NCBI GenBank assembly: GCA_023440105.1
Contig: JAEXSY010000162.1
Location: forward strand, 1 to 30,918
DNA: 30,918 bases
Reading direction: 5' to 3'
From: Bacillota bacterium
GTDB lineage: Bacteria; Bacillota; Clostridia; Clostridiales; Clostridiaceae
Within the stretch, counting starts at the first letter, position 1. Each line of letters opens with the position of its first letter. The position numbers were made by a program, and so were the translations under genes. Below the pieces are notes generated by a model that saw only the letters and a program-made list of their open reading frames with translations, was not told the origin of the DNA and searched no databases. Below are positions 24,717-30,918 of the stretch, in pieces.

Positions 24717-24745
24717 TTGACTAGCAGATGAAAACGTTATATCAT
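24717..24745 (+). promoter_or_regulatory. Promoter of the arabinose transport operon with overlapping cre
   Basis: TTGACT (24717-24722), a 17-nt spacer and TATCAT (24740-24745) form a good sigma-A promoter. The spacer and -10 include ATGAAAACGTTATAT (24728-24742), which matches the CcpA cre consensus WTGNAANCGNWNNCW at all fixed positions but one. Binding there would block polymerase when glucose is present. Confidence 0.6.
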
Positions 24746-24791
24746 TTATTTATACAATATATGGAAAAATATACAAAATTTACAATATTTT

Positions 24792-24827
24792 CAATACAAG
24801 TTCTACTGCCGGCGCTGGGTTGTATTG
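24792..24827 (+). promoter_or_regulatory. 8-bp dyad with GC-rich loop in the operon leader
   Basis: CAATACAA / TTGTATTG encloses a 20-nt segment with GCCGGCGCTGG, unusually GC-rich for this region. It lies just downstream of the predicted start site and could be an operator or an RNA hairpin. Confidence 0.45.
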
Positions 24828-24838
24828 CTTAGAAAATT

Positions 24839-24848
24839 ATGTATACAT
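24839..24848. promoter_or_regulatory. ATGTATACAT palindrome, possible AraR-type operator
   Basis: A perfect 10-bp palindrome lies in the leader. It partly resembles the Bacillus AraR operator ATTTGTACGTACAAAT, but the centre differs. Confidence 0.3.
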
Positions 24849-24958
24849 GTCTCAGTTAACATTAAAAACCTAAGAATAATCCTGACTCTAGGATAATGGT
24901 ATTTACAAGTTACTATTAAGAACCATTAAAAATTTATAATATTTTGGGGGGAAGTATA

Positions 24959-26047
24959 ATGAAAAAGCTTATTGGTGCTTTGCTCGCTGGATTAATGACT
25001 CTGTCACTGGCAGCCTGCAGTAATGATGATGGACCTAAGGAGGGCTCTAAAGACGGAAAGTCTGTAGGCGTTGCAATGCCCACACAGTCCTCAGAAAGAT
25101 GGATTAATGATGCTGCTAACCTAGAAAAACAGCTGAAGGCTAAGGGATATTCCGTAGATGTTCAGTTTGCAGAGGATGACGTACAGCAGCAGGTTTCTCA
25201 GATTGAAAACTTTATTGCTAAGGAAGTTGATGTTTTAGTAGTTGCTGCTGTTGACTCATCTGCCCTGGTTAATGCTCTATCTCAGGCAAAGGCTGCAGGA
25301 ATTAAGGTTATTGCTTATGACAGATTGCTAATGGATACAGATGCTGTAAGCTATTATGTAACCTTCGATAACAAGGGTGTTGGAACTGCTATAGGTGAAT
25401 ATGTGGTAAAGAGTAAAAAGCTAGAGACTGCAAAGGCTGAGGGTAGAACCTATACTATAGAATTCTTCATGGGATCTCCTGACGATAATAATGCTGTGTT
25501 CTTTTATAACGGAATCATGGAGCAGCTAAAGCCTTACTTAGATAATGGTGTACTAGTTTCCAGAACAGGAAGAACCTCCTTTGATGATACCTGTATTTTA
25601 AGATGGTCACAGGAAACTGCTCAGCAGTGGTGTGAAAACTATCTTTCTGGCTATTACAATGATGGAACTAAGCTTGATATAGCTTGTACTGCTTTTGATG
25701 GCTTTGCCTATGGTGTAAAAGCTGCCCTTGAAGGTGCTGGCTATACAAAAGCTGATTGGCCATTAATAACAGGTCAGGATGCTGAGCTTATGGCAGTAAA
25801 GAATATCATAGCTGGAACTCAGACTATGTCAATATACAAGGATACCCGTGTTCTTGCTGAAAAGTGCGTAACTATGGTAGACGCAGTTTTAACTGGTTCT
25901 GAGCCTGAAATAAATGATACTAAGCAGTATAACAATAATAAGCTAACTGTACCTACCTATCTCTGTACTCCAGTTGCTGTTGATGTAGATAATTACGAAG
26001 AAGTAATCATAGATGGCGGCTATTACACACCAGATCAGCTGAAATAA
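24959..26047 (+). CDS. ABC sugar-binding lipoprotein, ChvE/xylose-binding family (probable L-arabinose)
   Basis: The 362-residue precursor has a lipoprotein signal (MKKLIGALLAGLMTLSLAAC, lipidated Cys19) followed by a flexible acidic linker and a periplasmic-binding-protein type I fold. Features include VGVAMPTQSSERWINDAANL, DVLVVAAVDSSALVNAL, IAYDRLL and ITGQDAELMAVKNIIAGTQ, as in ChvE and multiple-sugar-binding proteins. It captures sugar outside the membrane for the two downstream components. Arabinose is inferred from AraR and AraA in the same cluster. The ATG at 24959 follows GGGGGGAAG; the upstream in-frame TTG (24944) is not likely to be used. A strong hairpin follows the gene. Confidence 0.88.
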   Translation: MKKLIGALLAGLMTLSLAACSNDDGPKEGSKDGKSVGVAMPTQSSERWINDAANLEKQLKAKGYSVDVQFAEDDVQQQVSQIENFIAKEVDVLVVAAVDSSALVNALSQAKAAGIKVIAYDRLLMDTDAVSYYVTFDNKGVGTAIGEYVVKSKKLETAKAEGRTYTIEFFMGSPDDNNAVFFYNGIMEQLKPYLDNGVLVSRTGRTSFDDTCILRWSQETAQQWCENYLSGYYNDGTKLDIACTAFDGFAYGVKAALEGAGYTKADWPLITGQDAELMAVKNIIAGTQTMSIYKDTRVLAEKCVTMVDAVLTGSEPEINDTKQYNNNKLTVPTYLCTPVAVDVDNYEEVIIDGGYYTPDQLK

Positions 26048-26062
26048 GGCTTTTAAAACTAG

Positions 26063-26085
26063 AGGTGGCATTAATAATGCCACCT
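26063..26085 (+). other. Intercistronic hairpin after the binding-protein gene
   Basis: A perfect 10-bp stem (aggtggcatt / aatgccacct) with a 3-nt loop and no T tract lies 15 nt after the stop codon. Such elements often protect the upstream mRNA or end part of transcription, giving more binding protein than ATPase. Confidence 0.75.
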
Positions 26086-26115
26086 TATATATATAGAAGA
26101 AGGAGTTGAAAAATA

Positions 26116-27669
26116 GTGCCTGATATAGTATTGGAAATGAACCATATAACCAAGGAGTTTTCTGGGGTTAAGGCATTAGATGACGTCAATCTAAAGGTTA
26201 ATAGGGGAGAAATTCATGCTCTCTGTGGGGAAAATGGAGCCGGAAAATCTACCCTTATGAATGTATTATCAGGTATTCATCCCTATGGCAGCTATCAAGG
26301 TGATATCGTGTATAACGGCAAGGTGTGTCAGTTTCATAATATTAAGGATAGCGAATCAAAGGGTATTGTAATTATTCATCAGGAACTAGCCTTGAGCCCC
26401 TTTTTATCTGTAGCTGAAAATGTATTTTTGGGCAATGAGCAGACCTCTGTTAAAGGGGTTATCAACTGGCTTAAAACGAAGACTAAGGCTAGAGAAATAC
26501 TGGCCAAGGTAGGACTTGACCATGAGGATGTAGATGCACCCATATATACCCTTGGAGTAGGGAAGCAGCAGCTTATTGAAATAGCAAAGGCTCTATATAA
26601 GAAGGTGGAGCTCCTTATACTGGATGAGCCTACAGCAGCCTTAAATGATGAAGAAAGTGACAAGCTATTGAATATTATGCTGGAGCTAAAAAAGAATGGG
26701 ATAACCTGCATAATAATTTCCCATAAGCTCAATGAGATTAGTAAAGTAGCAGATTCCATCACAGTTTTAAGAGATGGGAGGACTATTGAAACACTTGTAA
26801 AGGGTAATGATGAGGTTTCAGAGGATAGAATCATTCGTGGGATGGTAGGACGTGAATTAACCAATCGTTATCCTGAGAGAGAAGACTGCCCTATTGGAGA
26901 GGTGGTTTTTGAAGTAAGGAATTGGAATGTATATCACCAGGAAGATTCTAATAGAAGGGTAATTAAGGATGTCTCTTTTAATGTACGAGCTGGTGAGGTT
27001 GTAGGCTTTGCTGGACTTATGGGAGCCGGGAGAACAGAGCTTGCCATGAGCATCTTTGGCAGGAGCTATGGACAGAAAATTTCCGGTGAAGTGTTTGTCC
27101 ATGGCAAGAAAATCAGTACCCAAAGTATAAAGAATTGCATAGAAAATAAAATTGCCTATACCTCAGAAAATCGAAAGGAATATGGGCTTGTACTTATAGA
27201 TAACATAAAAAGAAATATGACCATGGCTGCTGTTGGGAAGTACTTCTCTAAGAGGGGAGTGGTTAAGGAAAGCGAAGAGATATTAGCTGCAGAAAGGTAT
27301 ACAAGATTAATTAATGTTAAGGCCAATTCCATTAATCAAATAGCAAGCTCCCTATCTGGAGGGAATCAACAAAAGGTAGTTCTGGCCAAGTGGATGCTTA
27401 CAGAACCAGAGGTTCTAATTTTAGATGAGCCCACCAGAGGAATTGATGTGGGAGCAAAATATGAAATATATTGTGTGATTAATGACCTGGCAAGAGAGGG
27501 GAAATCTATTATTCTCATCTCCTCAGAAATGCCTGAAATCATAGGTAACTGTGACAGGGTATATGTACTTAATAATGGAGAAATCTGCGGAGAGCTCACT
27601 AAGGAAGAAATGACACAGGAAAATATTATGAAGTGCATTATGCAGCATAATTCACGTAAAGGAGAATAG
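26116..27669 (+). CDS. Sugar ABC transporter ATP-binding protein, two ABC domains (GguA/XylG/AraG type)
   Basis: This 517-residue protein has two ABC cassettes. The first has Walker A GENGAGKST (38-46), signature LGVGKQQLIEIAKAL and Walker B LLILDEPTAALN. The second has the degenerate Walker A GLMGAGRTE typical of carbohydrate-2 class ATPases, signature SLSGGNQQKVVLAKW and LILDEPTRGID. It powers pentose import together with the permease encoded next. GTG at 26116 begins the family-typical N-terminus, with GGAG ten nt before it. The stop is 2 nt before the permease start. Confidence 0.92.
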   Translation: MPDIVLEMNHITKEFSGVKALDDVNLKVNRGEIHALCGENGAGKSTLMNVLSGIHPYGSYQGDIVYNGKVCQFHNIKDSESKGIVIIHQELALSPFLSVAENVFLGNEQTSVKGVINWLKTKTKAREILAKVGLDHEDVDAPIYTLGVGKQQLIEIAKALYKKVELLILDEPTAALNDEESDKLLNIMLELKKNGITCIIISHKLNEISKVADSITVLRDGRTIETLVKGNDEVSEDRIIRGMVGRELTNRYPEREDCPIGEVVFEVRNWNVYHQEDSNRRVIKDVSFNVRAGEVVGFAGLMGAGRTELAMSIFGRSYGQKISGEVFVHGKKISTQSIKNCIENKIAYTSENRKEYGLVLIDNIKRNMTMAAVGKYFSKRGVVKESEEILAAERYTRLINVKANSINQIASSLSGGNQQKVVLAKWMLTEPEVLILDEPTRGIDVGAKYEIYCVINDLAREGKSIILISSEMPEIIGNCDRVYVLNNGEICGELTKEEMTQENIMKCIMQHNSRKGE

Positions 27670-27671
27670 TT

Positions 27672-28877
27672 ATGCAGATAAATAATATAGTCACAAATAA
27701 AAAAGCTACGAAGAGAAATAAAAAAGTAAACTTAGATATGAAGCAATACGGTATGCTCGTGGCCCTAATAGCAATATTTCTTTTATTCTATATCCTATCT
27801 GATGGAAAAAATGCAACCCCTACAAATATCAATAATCTTATAATGCAGAATGGTTATGTAGTAATACTGGCCACAGGAATGCTCCTATGCGTGTTAACAG
27901 GAAATATAGATCTGGGCGTTGGCTCAGTGGTAGCTCTTTGTGGTGCCACGGCAGCAATACTGGTAGTGGACAAAGGTGCTCCAGTACCGGTGGCTTTTCT
28001 AGCTGCTCTTGCAGTAGGTATAATTTCTGGCGTTTTTTCAGGGTTCTTTATATCTAAATTGAAGATTCCTCCTTTTGTAGTAACCCTGGGAACAATGCTT
28101 ATGGGAAGAGGTCTTACCTATACAGTGCTAAAAGCTCAGACAAAGGGACCTCTCCCAGAAAGCTATGTTAAGGTAGGAGCAGGCTTCCTGCCAACAGTAA
28201 AGGTAAGCTTCGGCGGTGGAACCATAGATTTAATCGCTATTTTAGTTGCTGCCACTGCTACTGTGCTTATCGTTTATTTTCAGATTAGAAGCTTAAGCGA
28301 GAAGAGAAAATATGACTTTGCCACTAATCCTTTGTGGCAGATAGTACTTAAAAACTTTATTATCATATCAATCTTATGGTTTTTCTTCTATAAGATAGCC
28401 AGATATAACGGGATACCCCTACAGCTTATAATTATGGCTGCATTAGTAGGAATCTACCAGTTTATCACCAGCAAAACTGTAGCAGGAAGACAGGTATATG
28501 CCTTAGGTGGCAATGAGAAGGCTGCTAGGCTTTCTGGTATAAATATTAAAAAGGTATATTTTTGGGTGTATGTGAATATGGGACTGCTATCTGCCATTGC
28601 AGGTATTGTCCTGTCCGCCCGTAATGCCTCTGCTACCCCAAAGGCTGGAGATGGTTTTGAGCTAGACGCTATTGGAGCCTGTTATATCGGTGGTGCTGCT
28701 GCTTCTGGTGGTATAGGAACTATTATAGGTGCCGTAGTTGGAGCCTTTGTAATGGGAATATTAAATAATGGTATGTCCCTAATTGGTTGGTCCACAGATA
28801 TACAAAAGGTTGTTAAAGGTATTGTGCTTTTAGGCGCTGTAACCTTTGATGTTCTTTCAAAAAATAGAAAAAGCTAG
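27672..28877 (+). CDS. Sugar ABC transporter permease (GguB/XylH/AraH type)
   Basis: This 401-residue BPD_transp_2 permease has about ten membrane helices. Family motifs include ATGMLLCVLTGNIDLGVGSVVAL, KIPPFVVTLGTMLMGRGL and YALGGNEKAARLSGINIKKVYFWVYV, with a C-terminal glycine-rich helix (GACYIGGAAASGGIGTIIGAVVGA). The larger central loop (about 205-260) is seen in XylH-like members. It forms the pore for the imported sugar. Only 49 nt separate it from the regulator gene. Confidence 0.92.
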   Translation: MQINNIVTNKKATKRNKKVNLDMKQYGMLVALIAIFLLFYILSDGKNATPTNINNLIMQNGYVVILATGMLLCVLTGNIDLGVGSVVALCGATAAILVVDKGAPVPVAFLAALAVGIISGVFSGFFISKLKIPPFVVTLGTMLMGRGLTYTVLKAQTKGPLPESYVKVGAGFLPTVKVSFGGGTIDLIAILVAATATVLIVYFQIRSLSEKRKYDFATNPLWQIVLKNFIIISILWFFFYKIARYNGIPLQLIIMAALVGIYQFITSKTVAGRQVYALGGNEKAARLSGINIKKVYFWVYVNMGLLSAIAGIVLSARNASATPKAGDGFELDAIGACYIGGAAASGGIGTIIGAVVGAFVMGILNNGMSLIGWSTDIQKVVKGIVLLGAVTFDVLSKNRKS

Positions 28878-28926
28878 AGACCTTATTTGCATCTAAAGAA
28901 TAACAAACTATTTGAGGAGTACTTTA

Positions 28927-30036
28927 ATGACCAGTGAATATAAATATCAAACCTTAGTAGATTGGATTAAAGGGAAGGTGGAAGCTGGGGAGCTAAGACC
29001 TAATGACAAGCTCATATCGGAAAATAAGCTTAGTGAAATGTTCTCTATTAGCCGCCAGACTGTTCGTCATGCTATAAGCTTGCTAGTGAAAGAAGGAATA
29101 GTTGATTCTAGACATGGTAGTGGAAATTACATCAGTGATAGTGCTCTAAAAAAAGATAAAGGAAGTAAGAATATTGCAATTATCAGTACCTATGTTAACG
29201 ACTATATATTTCCCAAGACTATTGAAGGCATGCAGAAGGTGCTTCTAAATAAGGGATACAGAGTTCAGATCATGTTCACTGAAAATTCTGTGGATAAGGA
29301 AGAGTCTATTATAAGAAAGCTGATAGATTCTAAGGATATAGATGGAATTATTATTGAGCCAACAAAGAGTGCAATCCCTAAGGTTGATTATCTTATATAT
29401 CAAGAGCTGATGGACAGGGAAATACCTTCTATATTTTTTAATAGCTTCTATCCAAACCTTCCCATACATCATGTTTCACTTAATGATGAGTTGGCTGGCT
29501 ATATGGCAGCAAAATATCTTTTAGATGCTGGTCACAGAAGTATTGGAGGGATATTTAAGTCTGATGATGGACAGGGCCATTTGAGGTATAAGGGGTATAT
29601 GAAGGCTCTGAGAGAGGCTAAAGTAGAAATGAATGATGAAAGAATTATTTGGATTGACTCTGATGATCAGAGAAATCTCTTGAAGGAGGAAAAACGCATA
29701 TTAAGAAGGCTTAAGTCCTGCACTGGATGCCTCTGCTATAACGATTCTGTAGCCAGTGATATTGAGATTATATGTCATCAAAATGATATAAAGGTGCCGG
29801 ATAAGCTTTCTTTAATAAGTATAGATAATTCTGATGCCGCTGAGCTTTGCAGGGTTCCCTTGACCAGTGTTATTCATCCAATGAGGAGGCTTGGTAAGAA
29901 GGTTGCGGAGAATCTTTTGGAGCTCATAGAAGATAGAAGCTTTTCTGCTAGCTATGAGTTTAAGCCTGAAATATATCAGAGGTCTTCTGTGGTAAAGCTG
30001 GAGGAGAATATATCTGAGGATAAATTAGTGGAATAG
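28927..30036 (+). CDS. araR: Arabinose operon repressor, GntR-type HTH fused to LacI-type sugar sensor
   Basis: This 369-residue protein has an N-terminal winged-helix GntR domain (about 1-70; SENKLSEMFSISRQTVRHAI and GIVDSRHGSGNYI). A LacI/periplasmic-binding-like effector domain follows (about 80-360; NIAIISTYVNDYIFPKTIEG, HHVSLNDELAGYMAAKYLLD and LSLISIDNSDAAELCRVPLT). This combination is the AraR architecture of Bacillus and Clostridium, where L-arabinose releases the repressor from its operators. The ATG at 28927 follows GAGGAG; the earlier TTG at 28912 is upstream of that site. It is cotranscribed with the transporter it probably controls and is followed by araA. Confidence 0.88.
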   Translation: MTSEYKYQTLVDWIKGKVEAGELRPNDKLISENKLSEMFSISRQTVRHAISLLVKEGIVDSRHGSGNYISDSALKKDKGSKNIAIISTYVNDYIFPKTIEGMQKVLLNKGYRVQIMFTENSVDKEESIIRKLIDSKDIDGIIIEPTKSAIPKVDYLIYQELMDREIPSIFFNSFYPNLPIHHVSLNDELAGYMAAKYLLDAGHRSIGGIFKSDDGQGHLRYKGYMKALREAKVEMNDERIIWIDSDDQRNLLKEEKRILRRLKSCTGCLCYNDSVASDIEIICHQNDIKVPDKLSLISIDNSDAAELCRVPLTSVIHPMRRLGKKVAENLLELIEDRSFSASYEFKPEIYQRSSVVKLEENISEDKLVE

Positions 30037-30303
30037 ATGGGGGTGATACAAATAGTGAAGGATAGAAGTAATGAAAATGGGAAAGGAAGCTATTATCTTA
30101 GAACCTTTGCTGGAGCATATCTATTATATTTGGTTTATGGACTTCTTGAGGATTATAAAAATGGCGTCTCTAATAATGATCCCCTAATTCTTGGTGCGAT
30201 ATTTATTTTCTTTACCGCTGGTATTTTACTTATGTATAGCTCTTTAAGACATTTATATATTCATCGCGAAAGTTCAGACAGCAAAGGAAATGAGAATAAA
30301 TAA
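30037..30303 (+). CDS. Small two-helix membrane protein between araR and araA, function unknown
   Basis: This protein of 88 residues (82 if GTG 30055 is the start) has two hydrophobic helices (about 24-37, FAGAYLLYLVYGLL, and 51-66, LILGAIFIFFTAGILL) and a charged C-terminal tail (HRESSDSKGNENK). The ATG touches the araR stop codon. GGGGGTGAT lies inside this first segment and fits GTG 30055 well, so the shorter form may be the real product. I do not know the family; a role in sugar uptake is only suggested by position. Confidence 0.6.
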   Translation: MGVIQIVKDRSNENGKGSYYLRTFAGAYLLYLVYGLLEDYKNGVSNNDPLILGAIFIFFTAGILLMYSSLRHLYIHRESSDSKGNENK

Positions 30304-30332
30304 GAAGTTAATTGACATTAAGGAGGGTTAGC

Positions 30333-30918
30333 ATGATTAAGTTAAAGCAATATAAATTTTGGTTTGCCACCGGGTCTCAGGATCTATATGGGGAAACATG
30401 TCTTAGAAATGTAGCTGAACATTCAAGAATAATTGTAGAGAGCCTCAACAAATCAGGAATCTTACCCTATGAAATTGTTTTAAAGCCTACGCTTATTGAT
30501 AGCAGTACCATTAGAAAAACCTTTAATGAGGCCAATAGTGACGAAGAATGTGCAGGGGTTATCACCTGGATGCACACCTTTTCTCCAGCAAAATCCTGGA
30601 TACTTGGCCTTCAGGAATTTAGAAAGCCTCTTCTTCATCTTCATACTCAGTTTAATCAGGAAATACCTTATGATTCTATAGATATGGATTTTATGAATGA
30701 GAATCAATCTGCTCATGGTGATAGAGAATATGGTCATATTGTAAGTCGAATGGGCATTGAAAGAGAAGTAGTAGTAGGACATTGGAAGGATGAAAGGTTG
30801 ATTAAGAGGATTGCCTCCTGGATGAGAACTGCTATAGGAGTGATGGAAAGTAGCCATATCCGCGTGGTAAGGGTAGCTGATAACATGAGAAATGTAGCAG
30901 TAACAGAAGGGGATAAGG
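30333..30918 (+). CDS. araA: L-arabinose isomerase, N-terminal part (cut by window end)
   Basis: The frame opens at an ATG after AAGGAGGG and stays open to the window end, giving 195 of about 490 expected residues. It carries the AraA landmarks FWFATGSQDLYG (9-20), GVITWMHTFSPAKSWILGL, LLHLHTQFNQEIPYDSIDMD and NQSAHGDREYGHI. AraA converts L-arabinose to L-ribulose in the cytoplasm with Mn2+; the remaining metal ligands lie outside the window. It follows araR and a small membrane protein in the same orientation, so uptake, control and the first catabolic step are together. Confidence 0.95.
   Translation, partial: MIKLKQYKFWFATGSQDLYGETCLRNVAEHSRIIVESLNKSGILPYEIVLKPTLIDSSTIRKTFNEANSDEECAGVITWMHTFSPAKSWILGLQEFRKPLLHLHTQFNQEIPYDSIDMDFMNENQSAHGDREYGHIVSRMGIEREVVVGHWKDERLIKRIASWMRTAIGVMESSHIRVVRVADNMRNVAVTEGDK

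Larger units (their letters stand above)
24079..24958. other. Long intergenic region upstream of the arabinose ABC operon
   Basis: About 880 nt lack a credible ORF. Contents in order are the promoter side of the minus-strand small gene, a pyrimidine-rich repetitive tract (24255-24535), possible TGTAC-type operator sequences (24629-24650), a promoter with cre (24717-24745) and a leader of about 200 nt with several dyads. Confidence 0.7.

Noticed and set aside
30480..30857. 125-residue minus-strand ORF near the window end
   Set aside because: It is fully opposite the araA coding sequence, which has unmistakable motifs.

Overview
The window looks like chromosomal DNA of a saccharolytic low-GC Firmicute, most likely Clostridium sensu lato. 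The evidence is the AT-rich intergenic DNA, purine-rich Shine-Dalgarno sites (GGAGG/AAGGAG) before almost every gene, TTGACA/TATAAT-type promoters, many PTS and ABC sugar systems, and an ascorbate-type PTS beside a split transketolase. I saw no rRNA, tRNA, CRISPR array, insertion sequence or phage gene.

Layout. (1) 1-685: 3' end of a GH13 oligo-1,6-glucosidase-type gene. (2) 686-3585: an FMN/Fe-S/FAD ene-reductase-type oxidoreductase divergent from a TetR repressor, with two near-identical 14-bp palindromes over the oxidoreductase promoter; four copies of a short dispersed repeat sit at the gene ends here. (3) 3595-8400: a small membrane protein; an alpha-glucoside operon on the minus strand (RpiR regulator, GH4 6-phospho-alpha-glucosidase, PTS EIICB); a small acidic orphan protein. 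(4) 8419-19572: a membrane acyltransferase and a surface-polymer locus. A giant minus-strand protein (CapA-type phosphoesterase, LRR, ATP-grasp, hexapeptide acyltransferase) is divergent from an operon encoding a lipid-linked sugar-1-phosphate transferase, a tandem ATP-grasp protein split by one in-frame TAA, a CDP-glycerol-type polyolphosphate transferase, another ATP-grasp protein and a sugar nucleotidylyltransferase. (5) 19732-23845: ascorbate-type PTS (EIIA, EIIC, EIIB) followed by two-subunit transketolase. (6) 23857-24958: a tiny membrane protein and about 0.9 kb of non-coding DNA, including a pyrimidine-rich repeat tract and a promoter with an overlapping catabolite-responsive element. 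(7) 24959-30918: an arabinose operon with sugar-binding lipoprotein, two-domain ABC ATPase, permease, AraR-type repressor, small membrane protein and the 5' part of araA.

How the parts work together. The maltose/alpha-glucoside genes import and phosphorylate disaccharides, cleave the 6-phospho-alpha-glucoside and respond to an SIS-domain regulator. The arabinose operon imports the pentose and isomerises it to ribulose. The PTS/transketolase operon probably feeds a ketose phosphate into the pentose phosphate pool, but its substrate is not evident. The polymer locus carries four ATP-grasp modules of the sugar-transfer/teichuronopeptide type. I infer that it makes a phosphopolyol or glycan polymer modified by ATP-dependent ligation, possibly of amino acids. 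It has no flippase, polymerase or exporter in view. The most unusual points are the four-domain fusion and the in-frame stop separating a degenerate ATP-grasp module from an intact one.
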